Shown here piece by piece: positions 49,580-61,293 of a stretch of DNA of 64,000 bases (positions are counted from its first letter, which is position 1; every line of letters starts with the position of its first letter). The stretch comes from Alectoria sarmentosa (Eukaryota; Ascomycota; Lecanoromycetes; Lecanorales; Parmeliaceae), in NCBI GenBank assembly GCA_009733775.1, contig WOGZ01000052.1, forward strand, positions 62,001 to 126,000. The letters are read 5' to 3'. A program made the translations under genes and the position numbers. The notes beneath the pieces are model-generated. The model was given only the letters and a program-made list of their open reading frames with translations, made no database searches and was not told the DNA's origin.

Positions 49580-51553
49580 TCAGCCTCGACGACGACCACC
49601 ACCACCACTGCCTTTCTTCTCCTTCCCTTGGCCCTTCTTGGCCTTCTCCTGACTTCCCCCGGCATGCCTGTCATCTCTCTTGCTCTTCTCCTGACCTGTT
49701 CCGGCATATCTTTGACCTTTCTCACCCTTCTCCTGACCTTTCTGATCCTCCAGACGACGTCGCTGAGGCGGCCCGGGCCGTCCAGATCCTCCCGAGGGAG
49801 AAGAAGAGGAGGAGGAAGAAGAGGGAGACGGATCTGGATTGCGCTTCGCCTCCGTAATCTTTAGGTAGGCCTGATAGTTCTCTGTGGCGTGGGGGCTCGC
49901 AGTCCTTCGAACGCCTTGCGCATAACCCGGCGCACCATAGTATTCCACGTTGTGATTCAGCCAGCTGGGGCTACTACACTTCGTTCGATCTCCTAGATAG
50001 TCTGTCATAGAATTGAACTCATCCTGCCCGATCTTTATGATAGCTTTAGCTTCTGTTTGTTGTTGGCCAAGTTGCCTTTGGCTACCGCGCCCTTGCGGTG
50101 GGACTTGAGTGTACGGGCTTGCAAAAGCGGACTGCTGAGATAGAGGTGGCCCGTACCTAGGATCGTTGCGGTCGATAATATATCCTGGGCGCTGGGGTTG
50201 AGCGAGTTCAGAGTTGTCAGCCGGCAAAGGGTGCTGTTGGTCTCCATATCCAGCGTATTGATAATTGCTACCCAGAGAAGGGGGCTGCTGGTATTGGGGT
50301 TGAGCATATGCAGAGGATTGAGGATTGATTCTTGAGATTTGGTAAGGCTGAACTGAGGGATGTAGGTAGACAGGAATGTTGCTTAGGTAAGCATGCTGGT
50401 ACTGCCGGGGTAGAGTTTGGACATTAGTAGGATGCATGCTTGAATGAGTGTTTTGCCGTGCTAGAGGTTCAGCCAATCCAGAACCGCTACCACGAGCCCT
50501 GGGCTGCAGACCCACAGGTCGAACGGAAGCACCCAAGTTGATTGACCCGAAGCCTTGAGTAACGGTTGCAATGGATGGATAGTGGTCGTCACTGTCTTCT
50601 TTATCACTGTTTTCGTCATCACTGGCGTCCTCGTCACTGGCTTCCCCAGCATTGGCTTCTTCTTCACTGTCTTCGTCACGGTCTTCGTCATCACTGCTTC
50701 GACGAGAAATGTCAGTCTCCCCTCCCTCTCTACTATTGGAGCAGATATGAACTCACGGGGCCAATGCACCTTGCGCAGTGCTAGAGAAATTGTCAGCGCT
50801 CCCAATATCTTAACTGCAAGAGCGGTGTCTAACTCACGAATCCAATAAACGTTCGCGAGCGCCCGGATGCCCAGACTGTGCAAAGAGCTCGATAGCCTTG
50901 CGACAGAATTTATGCCGATGCTCTCCTTTTGTCATATCAGCCACCTTTGTTGTGAGCCAATGCCGTTCATCGTGTCGGAATATTTCTACGTATTGCTCAA
51001 TAATGCGAGTCTGAAAATGGTTCCTTTTGGTAAGATTAAGCATCGTTTTAACCATGCTCTTGATTTCCATTACTGAATACTCCTCGCCGTTGGGAGCGAC
51101 AATTAAGTTCGTGCCAGAGTAGATAGTGGAGCGGTGATCGGGGCTCAAAAGGATGCCGCAAATCTTCTGTCTGTGCATTTTTCCGGTCTCACGAAATGGC
51201 GCCGGGGTACGAGTTAGAGCGGAGGGCTCCTTTTCAATGTCTTGCCGATGTAGCTCTTCGACTCTACCAAGGTAGGTTTCCAAACCCAAACGACTTTTGG
51301 CTTTCTCCTCTAGCTGTTTGGAATCATGACCGCTTGGATCCCGCAAGTGTTCAATCAGCGGCCCTGGATGGTACTTCAGGAACCTAGAGCTTCCGGTGAC
51401 GCGAAGTTTCTTAGTTTCAAGGATTCTCCCGATCACGCCCTTGATGTCGGGGTCCGTGTAACACCATTTCCCCTCGCTCGTTTTGGCAGTTATGCAAGCG
51501 TGAAGGGTACATTCTTCATCATCATCGAGAGTCAAGTAGCATATTTTGAACAT
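49580..51553 (-). CDS. Unidentified 618-aa protein, acidic and Gln/Pro-rich, with microexon
   Basis: Exons (minus) 51553-50838, a 24-nt microexon 50780-50757, and 50696-49580, with canonical GTGAGT donors and 57- and 60-nt introns. The join is frame-perfect: ARERLLDS|TAQGALAP|SDDEDRDEDSEEE. Residues 1-238 form a folded-looking module (MFKICYLTLDDDEECTLHAC ... NHFQTRIIEQYVEIFRHDER). A 45-residue Asp/Glu block follows (DEDASDDENSDKEDSDD). Next comes a Gln/Pro/Tyr-rich segment (AQPQYQQPPSLGSNYQY), a poly-Ser run, and a Lys/Gly tail with repeated GQEK.. units ending GGGGRRRG. No known domain is recognised. Acidic plus basic low-complexity tails suggest a nuclear or RNP-associated protein, but that is inference. 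Confidence 0.62.
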
Positions 51554-53177
51554 TTATTTGATTGGTGGGGTTATATGTGGTATGAGAATTCAGTCTGATC
51601 AAGCTGTCTGCTGAAATGAGAGGAATGACCGTGACTTGGACGAAGAAGTTGAGGTTGCTTGAAATCGTATGTTTTTTTTGTGCCAGAGGAATATTAGGAG
51701 AAGAGTATCAGCGGATCAGGGGAGGAGCCTAGCTTTTATAAAAATGACGAACCAACTGCCTGACCAGACATGCTGCTCCAATTAGAAGTGACTGCTTCAC
51801 CTCACGGTGCATAATGCCTCTGGCAGATACTGCCTGTTCAAGGGATCCAGATCTCCGATTCAAAACTCGGCCGCCTCGCCCAGATCTGTTCCACTAAAAT
51901 GGCTGGCTGTGGTCCTTCTGAACGGCATCTTGTCCAAGGCGTCGAGGCAGTCGAGCTGTTGGGCTCGAGGCAGTGTGTCTCGGCATCACAGGCAGAGACT
52001 TCAACCGAATCAAAAATTGGTAAAACGGGCGGCGTTGTAGCCTCGCACGATTTTACTCACACGCAGATACCGCGTGCTCGAAGTGTTAACAGCATCACAC
52101 ATGTGACTCACACACCCTCCATAATTGGACTGCCCAGAGTCTTGGTAGTGAAATGACTGGCTGTGATCCCTTGAGAAGGCAGGTTTTCCAGGTCATTCAG
52201 GCTTCCGACGTAACGATTGTATCCCAAATTTCTGAAGCTACGGCGGGTACCCGCTTACACGAGACGTAGGACGGAATTGCGACAGGTCTCCATACTAGTA
52301 TTTGCTGCCTTGAAAATGTGTAACAGAGATGGCAAAGAAACTATGCCCAAGACCTACTTGTTGAAATGTCTGGCTATGGTTATCTGGAAAGGCATTTCAT
52401 CCAAGCCATCGAGGCGTCCGATCTTCCGATCTTACAGCAGTATGCTCGGGATTCTGAGACGACGGTAGAAAGCCGAGAAGATGGCTGATAAGAGGGGCGA
52501 GGTTGCGGCCACGACAGATCTGCATACATGTAGGTACTGCCGAGCTTCCAATCTCATGGCAGAGCTCCAGATTTTGAGGCGACGGTAGAAACCCAACAAC
52601 ATGATAGGTTAAAGGGACCGGCTTGCGCCATCCCCAGATTTCCATATTCTTACGTGCTGCCTCGGAAATATGTAGCAAAACTTGTGGGAGAAGCTCAGCC
52701 CGGAGGGGAACTCTACCCAGGACTGAAATAACTGGCCAGGGTCCTCTCAGCAATGTTTCACATGAGAACGGACAGCAATTCCTCGAAACAAATTCGCCAA
52801 CTTTGCCAGGCGCTGCCCCGAACAGATCCGCTATTGCCGGGAATTTGTTCCGCAAGAGCCATCAAAGTGCAGGCTCACCCCTGAAGATGTTGAACCGTTC
52901 ATTGGAATAATTACATGTTACTGTACACCAGCTCTTATGGTTTTATGCAATACCGCAAACGCACCGTAGCCAATGCAGTATGCATCCATACCACCGACTC
53001 TCCTATCCTGGTATGCAACAGTAAACGCCAACGCTGCATGCTTGCACCAGTTTCATGCTGCGCCTCTCAGAAATCCAATTGCGAAAACCAATCACCTTGC
53101 TCAAAATACCTTGTTGCCTCGATTGCCTCGATTGCCTCGATTGCTCTTGCTTACGGACTTAGGATGCTCGCAGTGGA
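51554..53177. other. Spacer with degenerate repeat array
   Basis: No supported gene. It contains the repeat array at 51,890-52,760 and, near 53,113-53,142, three copies of the 9-mer attgcctcg. It lies between two genes that are both transcribed leftward. Confidence 0.5.
51890..52760. repeat. Degenerate direct-repeat array
   Basis: The phrase gaaatg.ctggct.tggt recurs near 51,896, 52,150 and 52,361, with a weaker copy (gaaataactggccagggtcc) near 52,726. It is followed each time by related text (ggcat.t..tccaa.gc.tcgagg). Within it, two longer copies align over about 100 bp (gacggtagaaagccgagaag at 52,464 and gacggtagaaacccaacaac at 52,584, each ending ...actgcc/gtgctgcc). On the minus strand these encode parallel peptides (GFLPSPQNLEL and GFLPSSQNPEH). 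No transposon ends were identified. Confidence 0.55.
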
Positions 53178-55493
53178 TCAGTGTCCATTGACCCTCCTCT
53201 CCGGGCTGCTCTCTGCCTTGCTATTCGGCCTCGAGCTGGTGTTCAGCTCGCCTTGCGTCATCTTCTCCATGAAACTGATATAATCATACTTGGGGAGGTT
53301 TCTGTCTTCTTGCAGATCAGGACCTGTGTGCTGTGGCATACTAGAGAGGAGGTCTTCGACTAGCTCGTCAGGGATCAGGGAGTGCCGAAGATCGACTTCG
53401 GTTACATAGGGCTGGGATGTGTGTTAGCTGGCGAAAAGAGGCGCAGTAGTGAGATTGAATAGCCGTAGACAAATGCTGGGGGACGGAGAAAACGGCAAGG
53501 TGGGGGTATCGAAAAGGAGAATTGGTCGGACGTACCTTGCCATCGGCAACCTCCCTGAAGCTCTGAAACACCTGCTCCGCTGTGTTCTGGTCTTCGGTGA
53601 CAGACACCATGAATCGAATGAACTGTTCAAACGTGACGTAGCCCTTCCCAGAACTAATACTCATAAACTGCTCGTGCATCTCTTCCTCATCGTAGACTAG
53701 ACTCAGACTTGCTAGCGCGGCCGAGAATTCGAGCTCTTGCAACGTGTTTGAGAGATCCTTGTCGAAATGCCTGAACACTGATTCAAATTCTTCCAGCTGT
53801 ATGGGAGTTAGGTTGGTCATTTCCCTCGCTATCATTTGATTTTCCAAGAAGCCCATCTTGCCAACTACGCTGCCTCGTACTAATTCCAATTCGTATGCTA
53901 GCTCATCGTACGTGTAGGTGGTAAAGTCATTTTCTTCGATATTAGCTTCATCGCATTTATGAGAGAGGGTGGCGAGGGTTTTGAGGTATTCAGATAGAGG
54001 AGGTAGGTTGCTGTGCAAACGCCGGACGTGGGCAAGTTGGTCTGCAAGATCACCTGAGAGACCTGCGATGGCCAGCGAGAGGGTTGAGAGGGTTAGGGCG
54101 AAGTCATTAGCTTTATCAGCGAAGGTGCGGCGAAGAGCGTTCTTGATGCTGTCAAGGGAAGAAGTGGTTAGAAGACTGGCTCAGGGGAGATGAAGAAGAT
54201 TGCGCACTCTCGGATGGTCTCGTTGATAACCTGGCTTCTGTCCCGCTCCGCCCTTAGTAGGACAGCCCATTCGTTGTCCAGGACTTCAAGTTTAAGGTCG
54301 TCTGGAGGCTCGTAGGCTCGTAGTCGATATGTGCTCATCTTCGTCTTGATATTTCCCAGAAGAGCAGCCAGATTAGACTTTTCAGCCACCCATTTCCGTT
54401 TTTGGCTTCTCTTGTACACCGAGAATTGGCTTGACTGCTCTTTCGCATTCGCGTACGTGCCTGTAAATGTTGCTATTATCCATGCTTGTCGTTGAGCCTG
54501 GATCTCTTTCAACAGAGCCTTCATCCGTTGCTCGAAAGAACTTTGCATGCTCCACGCCCCGTTCATGTTGGCCACAAACTTCTCCACCCTTCTACCTGCG
54601 TTCTCGACGCGTTCCATTTGGGAGAAAGCATGGAACCAGTATGCGATGTATGTCATGAGGGATCGCTCGTCAGGTTTGGCAACGTCACACACATCCTCCA
54701 CATCCAAGAGATCTGGTATGCCAATCTCTTTCGAGGCGATATCAAACGCCAGTTTCATATTTCCTCGGTGATCGCTCTTGTCCAGTTTCTCGTAGTCGAT
54801 CAGGTCCGGTCGATGGATGTCAAGCAGAGCACAGCTATGTCCAAGTCAGCATGCCTCTTACCTCCCATCTCAACCCAACCCACAAAGCAAGCCCATCATT
54901 CCAACTAGCCGAGAAGTCCCGCACTTCTACCTCTTCATAACAAGCCGTCTTCCTTTGACACCACAGTAGCAACCCTTCCTTCGCCGTCATGCCCTCCTCA
55001 TTGATGTCATTTATCGTAAAGCGTAGAATAAGCGTCCATATCAGCCCAAGGATTATCTTCCTGTTTCCATCCACAACATCTTCTGCTCCAATATTGGTCA
55101 TCTGTATACCTCGTGCTGTAATGAAGTTGAGGGCGACGTTGACATTTTCGAAGCGCTGGACACGGAGTTTGGGTTTTGAGGCATAGCGGCCGAGGGACTC
55201 ATTGCCGAGGACTTCGAGGAGGTGGATGAGGGTGACCTATGGTAGACTTGTATCAGTGCACACAGCCTTTGTACGAAAATTGCAGAATGCTGGCTGAGAA
55301 GATTGGACTCACCCCGTCGGAGAGGTCTGTGACTAGATTTTTGACTGCTACATCTCGACCGCTGACTTTGGCATTCAGCCTGGACAGCAAGGCCGTAATC
55401 AGATTCTACACAATCTCCAAGTACTCGGGTACCGACAGACCATTTGGTGAAAGTTTTCTCCTGAACCGCTACCCACTGCTGCTCGACCCCCAT
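53178..55493 (-). CDS. acnA: Alpha-actinin
   Basis: Six exons (minus): 55493-55441, 55379-55313, 55236-54884, 54834-54208, 54148-53536, 53411-53178. Introns are 61, 76, 49, 59 and 124 nt, and the product is 648 aa. The N-terminal actin-binding domain has two calponin-homology modules. They are about residues 7-112 (QEKTFTKWLNAKVSGRDVAV, DGVTLIHLLEVLGNESLGRY) and 122-228 (KEGLLLWCQRKTACYEEVEV, FSASWNDGLAFCALLDIHRP). A spectrin-like helical region follows (about 240-470). Then come C-terminal EF-hands: one with a complete loop (DKDLSNTLQELE) and a degenerate second (SSGKGYVTFEQF). Only about two spectrin repeats are present, the short fungal form. The protein crosslinks F-actin, and in filamentous fungi it marks septation rings and hyphal tips. 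All splice joins restore conserved family sequence. Confidence 0.95.
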
Positions 55494-56514
55494 CTTCGCA
55501 AAGGCATTAGCTTAGGGTTGGACACGGCGAGAAGCTAAGATTTGATGATCGTAGAAGCTGTAGCTATAGTTGATACAGAGCTGCAAAGTCCAAGAAGCAT
55601 GCTGCAAAGAACAATGATGATGTTTCAACGTCGGCGGCTATGAACTTTCTATGAGTAGCGAGCGGAGCTCGTCGAATCAACACGCGGAATCTTTCCGCGC
55701 CAGCAACGGAGCTAGCCCCATTTCGTCCAACTGGTTTCTCCTCTAACCTATGACTTTTGCCATTCTACTTACAAAATTACTATCCAATGGCCATTGCTAT
55801 ACTCGTCTATTTCCACGCATCAGACTGACTACGGAGCAAGTGCTAGCGTGAAGCTACAATTCAGAGGGAAGTGGCAGACTTTGGCATCGACAAAAGCTCC
55901 CTCAAATACTTTTCTGTCCAGGATTCAATCTTGCTTTTGTTCTGAGGGACGATTGCACGCCTGTGGGAGTTATGGCTCCATGCGGTCTCGTAACGACGTT
56001 TAGAAGAAGTGCACTGCGCGATCCCATGGAATCATTGCTTGCGCGACTTGGCATTGTGGCTTCTCAAGTTGTTGTATACGAACTGTATATTTAGGTAGCT
56101 ACCTGGGAAACTGTGAAGATTGAGGACTGGATACATGGGTTGTTTGAGAGCTGGACAATGGAGTCAAGGTAGGTGCAGCCGCATGAACGCTCCAAAGAAT
56201 CAGCAAACGCCATCACGAAGACGTTCAACCTGATCCAAATGCTACTTTGCCCACCATGCCATCTCCATATCGAACAGACTTCGCAGGATGGGGCCAGTGT
56301 TTTGGGCAGATCAAATGTGGGGCCGCCCTCAGCAGATTTGCGTAATTCCTTCTCCACAAGTAAGATCCATCGGCCATCCTCTTCGGCATCTTGAAGTCGA
56401 TCAGCTGGTCATCAGCTAGCTCACCTAGTGCGTCGCGACAACGATAGCCTCCGTCTCTGCCCGTCGGAGTTGTCATCACCCCTTCTCGGCCTCGCTAGGA
56501 CCATGTTGTCGATC
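55494..56514. other. Intergenic, no gene recognised
   Basis: Carries the alpha-actinin promoter on its left. On its right lies sequence downstream of the 208-aa gene. That sequence includes a minus-strand open stretch (ELADDQLIDFKMPKRMADGS, about 56,320-56,430) in a frame the gene may once have used. Confidence 0.4.
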
Positions 56515-56558
56515 TCATCCCCTTCTCGGCCTCGCTGGGACCATGTTGTCGATCTCAT
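56479..56558. repeat. 40-bp tandem duplication
   Basis: Two adjacent 40-bp copies (ccccttctcggcctcgctag..., from 56479 and from 56519) differ at one base. The unit length is not a multiple of three, so it shifts the reading frame of the overlapping minus-strand gene. Confidence 0.92.
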
Positions 56559-57198
56559 CCTGGGTGCGGCTGGTGCCGGTGTACGGTGGAGGATTTTCGT
56601 GGCTACTATATGGTGGAGGGAGGCTGCCGTAGCTACACTGGGGCGTGTGTAGTGGCCCAGGGTCGTCATATGTTGGAAACTGCCCATAGGCCTGGCTGGC
56701 TCGTCTGGCGCGCTCCTGGTAGTTGCTGTCATATATCGGACTGTCGAACGAGCTCTGACGACGAGTACTTTCAATGTCGCGCCTTCCGGGCAAGCTGTAG
56801 GGATGAGGCTCTTCGTAAGGGTTCAAACGGTAAGTGCGACTACCCTCGTGGTCGGCAAAATGACTTGGAGTATGTGACACCGCGCTAAAATCGTCAGCTT
56901 CGTACATGACCTATTGTATGATCGATTCAAACCTTTGTGGTGGGCTGTCAATCCGGTCGCAATATACTTGATCAATCTCAGGCCCTTCGAAGTCAGACTG
57001 TGTGGTCCAGTATAGAGATTCGTTGTGCCTTAGCCCTTCCGCAAGAAGCCTTCCCATGCCAGTTTTTGCAACACTTGCTCCAGATATCACAAAGTCAAAG
57101 CCTGAGGGCACATTGATGACGACGCTTCCATCAGGTCTTTTACGATCATATTTGCCTCTCTGGTTCCTGGGAACATCGTGCGAGCTGCGTGGAACCAT
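56515..57198 (-). CDS. Unidentified 208-aa protein, C terminus altered by duplication
   Basis: Exons (minus) 57198-56968 and 56910-56515 join in phase 0 across a 57-nt intron (GTATAT...AATAG). The intron length is a multiple of three, and splicing removes an otherwise in-frame TAG. The protein starts MVPRSSHDVPRNQRGKYDRK. It carries a hydrophobic-polar stretch (SVVINVPSGFDFVISGASVA) and becomes Tyr/Pro/Ser-rich (YGSLPPPYSSHENPPPYTGT). The PPPY-type motifs could bind WW domains. It ends DEIDNMVPARPRRG at a stop created by the 40-bp duplication. Without that duplication the frame would continue about 20 residues longer. No family is recognised. Confidence 0.5.
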
Positions 57199-59314
57199 GT
57201 TTCGTATTTTTCAAGTACTTGTCGGGTTAGTACCGGCGTGAAAAGTTTGAGAAAGAGGAGAGAGATGTTGAGGATGGAGACATACGCATCTCTTTTATAC
57301 CAGCGTAGGCAGCCATACCGGATTCAAGAACGAGGCAACCGGTAAGCAGCACTCATGACCATTATCGAGCATGAGATCCATAGTGTTGGTAGCATTGTGA
57401 GTGTGTTAAGGAAGGTAAAGTAGACGATGCGGGTAGATGCCTTTATTTCAAAACCATTCCTAGCTACTGGTCGCCTCAAGATAAGCCGTTACTACCATCG
57501 CCTGCTTCTTAAGCCTCTAGAATGTCGAAGTTGCCAGGACGGTCCGAGATAGAGCATGGATCGGCGGGCTTGAAGCCCGAAAATACTGTCGTTTTGGCTC
57601 AAGAGTTGCTTGCAGTTGGCAATGTTTCAACAGTACTGGCCCTTTCTTTTACGCCGTCTCTATTGTTAGAAGACCCTGAGTCTAACCCCAAAAAGAATTG
57701 TGAGTCGTGAGCTTCGAACTTCGTGCCGGAGAAAGCAGTCAAATATTTGTACCAGTGTCGGCTTAGTGCGGCTGGAGAACTAGCAATTGGCCAGCTTTTG
57801 CGGCGATCCGGGTTTCAATCCGCATGCAAGATCGGATCACGGCAAATCAATTGGCTCACTTTGAAAGGAATTTGAAGTGTTATTTACGATCATTTTAGTG
57901 AGAGATGACACTGTTTTGGCACAGTCGAGGGGATTTCTGCCTCCAATCGAAATTCTCTTTGGGTATGGTGCCTTCATTTGCCGCCATTTCAGAGTCCTCT
58001 CAAGTCAATTTTTGTCATATGCATCGAAGATTTTGGGCTGATGAAAAAGGGTTTTCCATATTAAACGGGCAACTTACCTTTATCTTTTATTATTTTCAAG
58101 TTCTGTCGAGTCAGAAATAAAAATTTTAAGGGACTTGAGCCAAAATGAGTCCGCACCGAACCGGTAGGTTTCATTATTTGTCGCCCTTCTGAAGCCTTCT
58201 CAAGTCGAATTGCGTTACGTGAAACAAAAATCTTTGCTGATGAAAGCTTCTTTTCTTTACAAGACGGGCAAATTACCTTTATATGTTCTTTGATTACAGC
58301 TCTGTCAAGTCATAAAACGACAAACTCAAAAGGGCTTAAGCCAAAACTGTCTGCACCGACATGGTAGGTCACCTTTATTTGCCGCCATCTTAAAGTCTTC
58401 TCGAGCCGACTTTTTAAACACACACCCAAAAAGTTCTGGTATTGAAATTTTTTTCTACATATAAAACAGGTAAATTACCTTTTGTCTGTCATTCTTTTCA
58501 AATTTTACCAAGTCATAAAATGGCAACTTCATAATGGTTGAAGCCGAGAACAGTCTTACCCGAACTGGTCTCATACCTCCGCTTGCACCTCGATGGGTTT
58601 CTTCCAAACCATCATGTGATAATTTCAAAGGGTCTCAGCCCGAAGATGAACGTAATTTCCCTGGGATCTTGGATTGGCGGGCTGTCTTTGTGCACATCCA
58701 GAGTGGTAGATCATCATCAATTTCCGTACTCTACTTCCCATCTTCCCAGACTCCCATAGCTATTCTTCGCAGTTCCACCCTCTCAAGGTTGCTTGGTGGT
58801 CGGTGAATAGCCCTTCAAGAAGTGTGCTTCGAATGTGAGGTGAAGACAGTATGAGCACTTGACAAGGCGCTAAGCCCGCTTTGTTTGTTGTATGTGGACT
58901 TTGATGGTCAACTAAATCCCCTTTATAGGCTGGGATAAACTGTGCACACAGTGTATTCTTTGGGATGAAGTGAGGTTACACAATGCCCAATCCGGACTAC
59001 GGCTAGGGCTCCGCTAGGCTAAATTTGACCGACTCCAGCTTTGCAGCAATACAGGAGAGAGAAGCGGAAAAGGCTGGACAGAATTTATTGTTCTCAAGAT
59101 AATAAATGGATTAATGCTACGAACTACGACGTCCAAGGAAAAAGCACTCAAGTGAGAAACAATGCTCATCACTCAGAAAGTAAGCCTTCTGATTTCCGAC
59201 CATTCAATTTTTAAACCGTGCTTGTCACTCGCAAGCGGTCGATGCCCATGAATCCTAGGCGGACTCGGGCTCCGAGAGAGCTCATTCTCTCTGTCCGTGT
59301 CGCTTGATTTTTTT
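57199..59314. other. Intergenic with 200-bp satellite
   Basis: No gene is supported. A plus frame at 57,522-57,710 and frames near 58,534 are short and overlap repeats or lack features. The central part is the 200-bp-period array. Confidence 0.5.
57962..58563 (+). repeat. Satellite-like array, about 200-bp period, three copies
   Basis: Copies start at 57962, 58163 and 58363, each with a ggtagg/ggtatgg head. Aligned landmarks in every copy are tttgccgccat, tctcaagtc/tcgagcc, ctgatgaaa (copies 1 and 2), acgggcaa.ttacctttat, tcaagtcataaaa, and ccgcaccga. The copies are AT-rich and clearly diverged, but keep spacings of 201 and 200 bp. A fourth weaker copy may begin near 58,567. Confidence 0.85.
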
Positions 59315-61293
59315 TCAAGCGCGACTCCTCTGATTCTTTGAACCTCTCTCTCCTGGTTGAGATGGGGGACCCATTTCTTGGCGACTGGATCTCTCCTTTG
59401 CGTGTTGACGCCGCCTTGTAGTAGTGGTTGGCTGTGACGCTGACGTAGGCGATTCTGGAAGCGGGCGTTTCGTACTTTGTGTATCTGGAGCGCTTTCTCC
59501 GAGCGATGTGGAAGGAAGTTCGGCTGGGGTTGGGTATGCACGCGGCTGCCTTCGTCGTCCCACAAAATCTGAGTCTTCCAACGAGTGAGAAGATCTGTCC
59601 GGGATCGTTCGCTGTGGTATCTCAGAGGCTGCAGTTTCGCTTGTTGGTGAATTTTGACCGGCTGCATCGTCAGGACTATCATCCTGCATAAGTTGTCTGC
59701 GTAGCAGAGAAATATCTCGTAAGTACGAAGCGCCGGCGGCGTCGCTGGAAGATGGCTTGTCTACTGATTCTAATTGCCCATGACTGGAGGCACCAATCGT
59801 CGATTGTCTCGCCGTATGAAAAGACCGACTCCTAGAAGTAGAACCTTCGTCCCCAGAGCGGGGACTGGAGTCTGGACTTGGCGGAATACTCGAATGCAGG
59901 TGCTTGGTTTCCAATATATAGTCGTCACTGTAACCAAGAGCTTTACATATATCCTCATACCTGCTACTGTAAGCACGCTCGCATGTACTTCAAGGGGCCA
60001 CCTACGCGACTTCATTTCCTAGTTCCTTCTTCACAATCCACGGTATCGTATCATGGACTCGATTCGGTAATTCTTGGACATCTTTGCAGTACTCTGATTG
60101 CGTGAGATGGGAGATGAAATATTCGCTAGTTGAAAGTGATGATGCGAACTTGCCATACATAGCGATAGAACGGTCCCCTTAAATTAAAATGTCAGCATAA
60201 GCATCAGAGACCTTTCCCTCCGTACGTACATATTACCAAGAGGTCAATAGCGCGGTAGCGCCAGTCTGTGAAAAATAGCCCGTCCATTATCTTGTTTACC
60301 CATTGGGCCTCCTTTGAGGTATCTGCTAATATTTTGCTCGCTAGTGTCGCTAATACAGATTTGCAGTGCGTCCACAATTGAATGTTGTGGAACGTTTTGG
60401 ACAGATAATACGTTGCAGAGACATACAAGCAAAAGATGCTGGAACTTGACCCTCTTGTCTGAATGTCGATGAGCGAAGCTGCGTACTAGTCTTAGAAGAT
60501 GATCAGTGTTTTGTGCTTCGTCCACCACACTAATTTCATCTGGCACAGCGGATGAGTCTATGGCCACTGCGGCGAGCATAGATTTGTCCAATTGTGAAAG
60601 CTTCTCTTTCCATACCCATCCCAGTGGTACCTCTCCAAGCATCTTGTCAGAGGAAGGTATCCAATCTGCCAGTTTATGTGGGTCGTTTCGCGGCCTTCCA
60701 AAATTGCTGCCCGACCTACCAAGGTTTGGTTGTTTTATTTTCTGCCCATTGGCCTCTAGTGAAAGGGTGTCTATACCACTGGTTGATGATTTGAGAGAAG
60801 TAGGTCGGAGATTAAGAGAGTGAGCTGTCAAACTCTGGTGTTTTGATGAGCTGGCTAACGAAGAGGATACAGCCTCTACAGTAATCTTCTTGGATAGTCG
60901 GGTCGATGGACGGACCGTGTTCCGTGATGGGCCGGAAGCGATTTCCACGGCGCGGCCGGAAGATGCAGGTATCGAAGAACCTGAATTAACAACATCGACA
61001 CTGCTTGGTGGTGGTATAGGTTGAGATGTTGACGTCACTGGCTTGGATGATCGAGTCGATCGAGCTTGCTGGGTGATAGGGGTGGGCTTTTTGAGGGAGA
61101 GAGTTGAGGCGGTGGACGAGGTTTCTTGGGCAGTTTGCTGCGATAAGCCAGTTGATGGAGGCGGCTCAGCTGGCGATGTGGTATCTTCTACCTCCCCTAA
61201 CGCCAAAGCTGCCTTACAATGAAGACATGCTTTCATTATCCTCTCGTATCGGGCTAGTTTGTCCTCAAGTTGCTTAGTGTGTGATTCTGCCAT
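59315..61293 (-). CDS. Unidentified Ser-rich 588-aa protein
   Basis: Proposed exons (minus): 61293-60427, 60311-60230, 60177-60006, 59960-59315. The last two joins are convincing: LLVI|WDRSIAMYGKFASS across a 52-nt GTACGT intron, and ELGNEVA|YEDICKALGYSDD across a 45-nt GTAGGT intron. The N terminus is MAESHTKQLEDKLARYERIM with a CxxC (CLHC). A long Ser/Thr/Pro-rich stretch follows. A folded-looking middle comes next (KLADWIPSSDKMLGEVPLGW, KFASSLSTSEYFISHLTQSE), and the tail is Ser/Arg/Gln-rich. Between 60,311 and 60,427 the +1 frame also reads naturally (SVLATLASKILADTSKEAQW). The first intron (115 nt) may therefore really be exon with a 1-base frameshift. No family is recognised. Confidence 0.55.
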
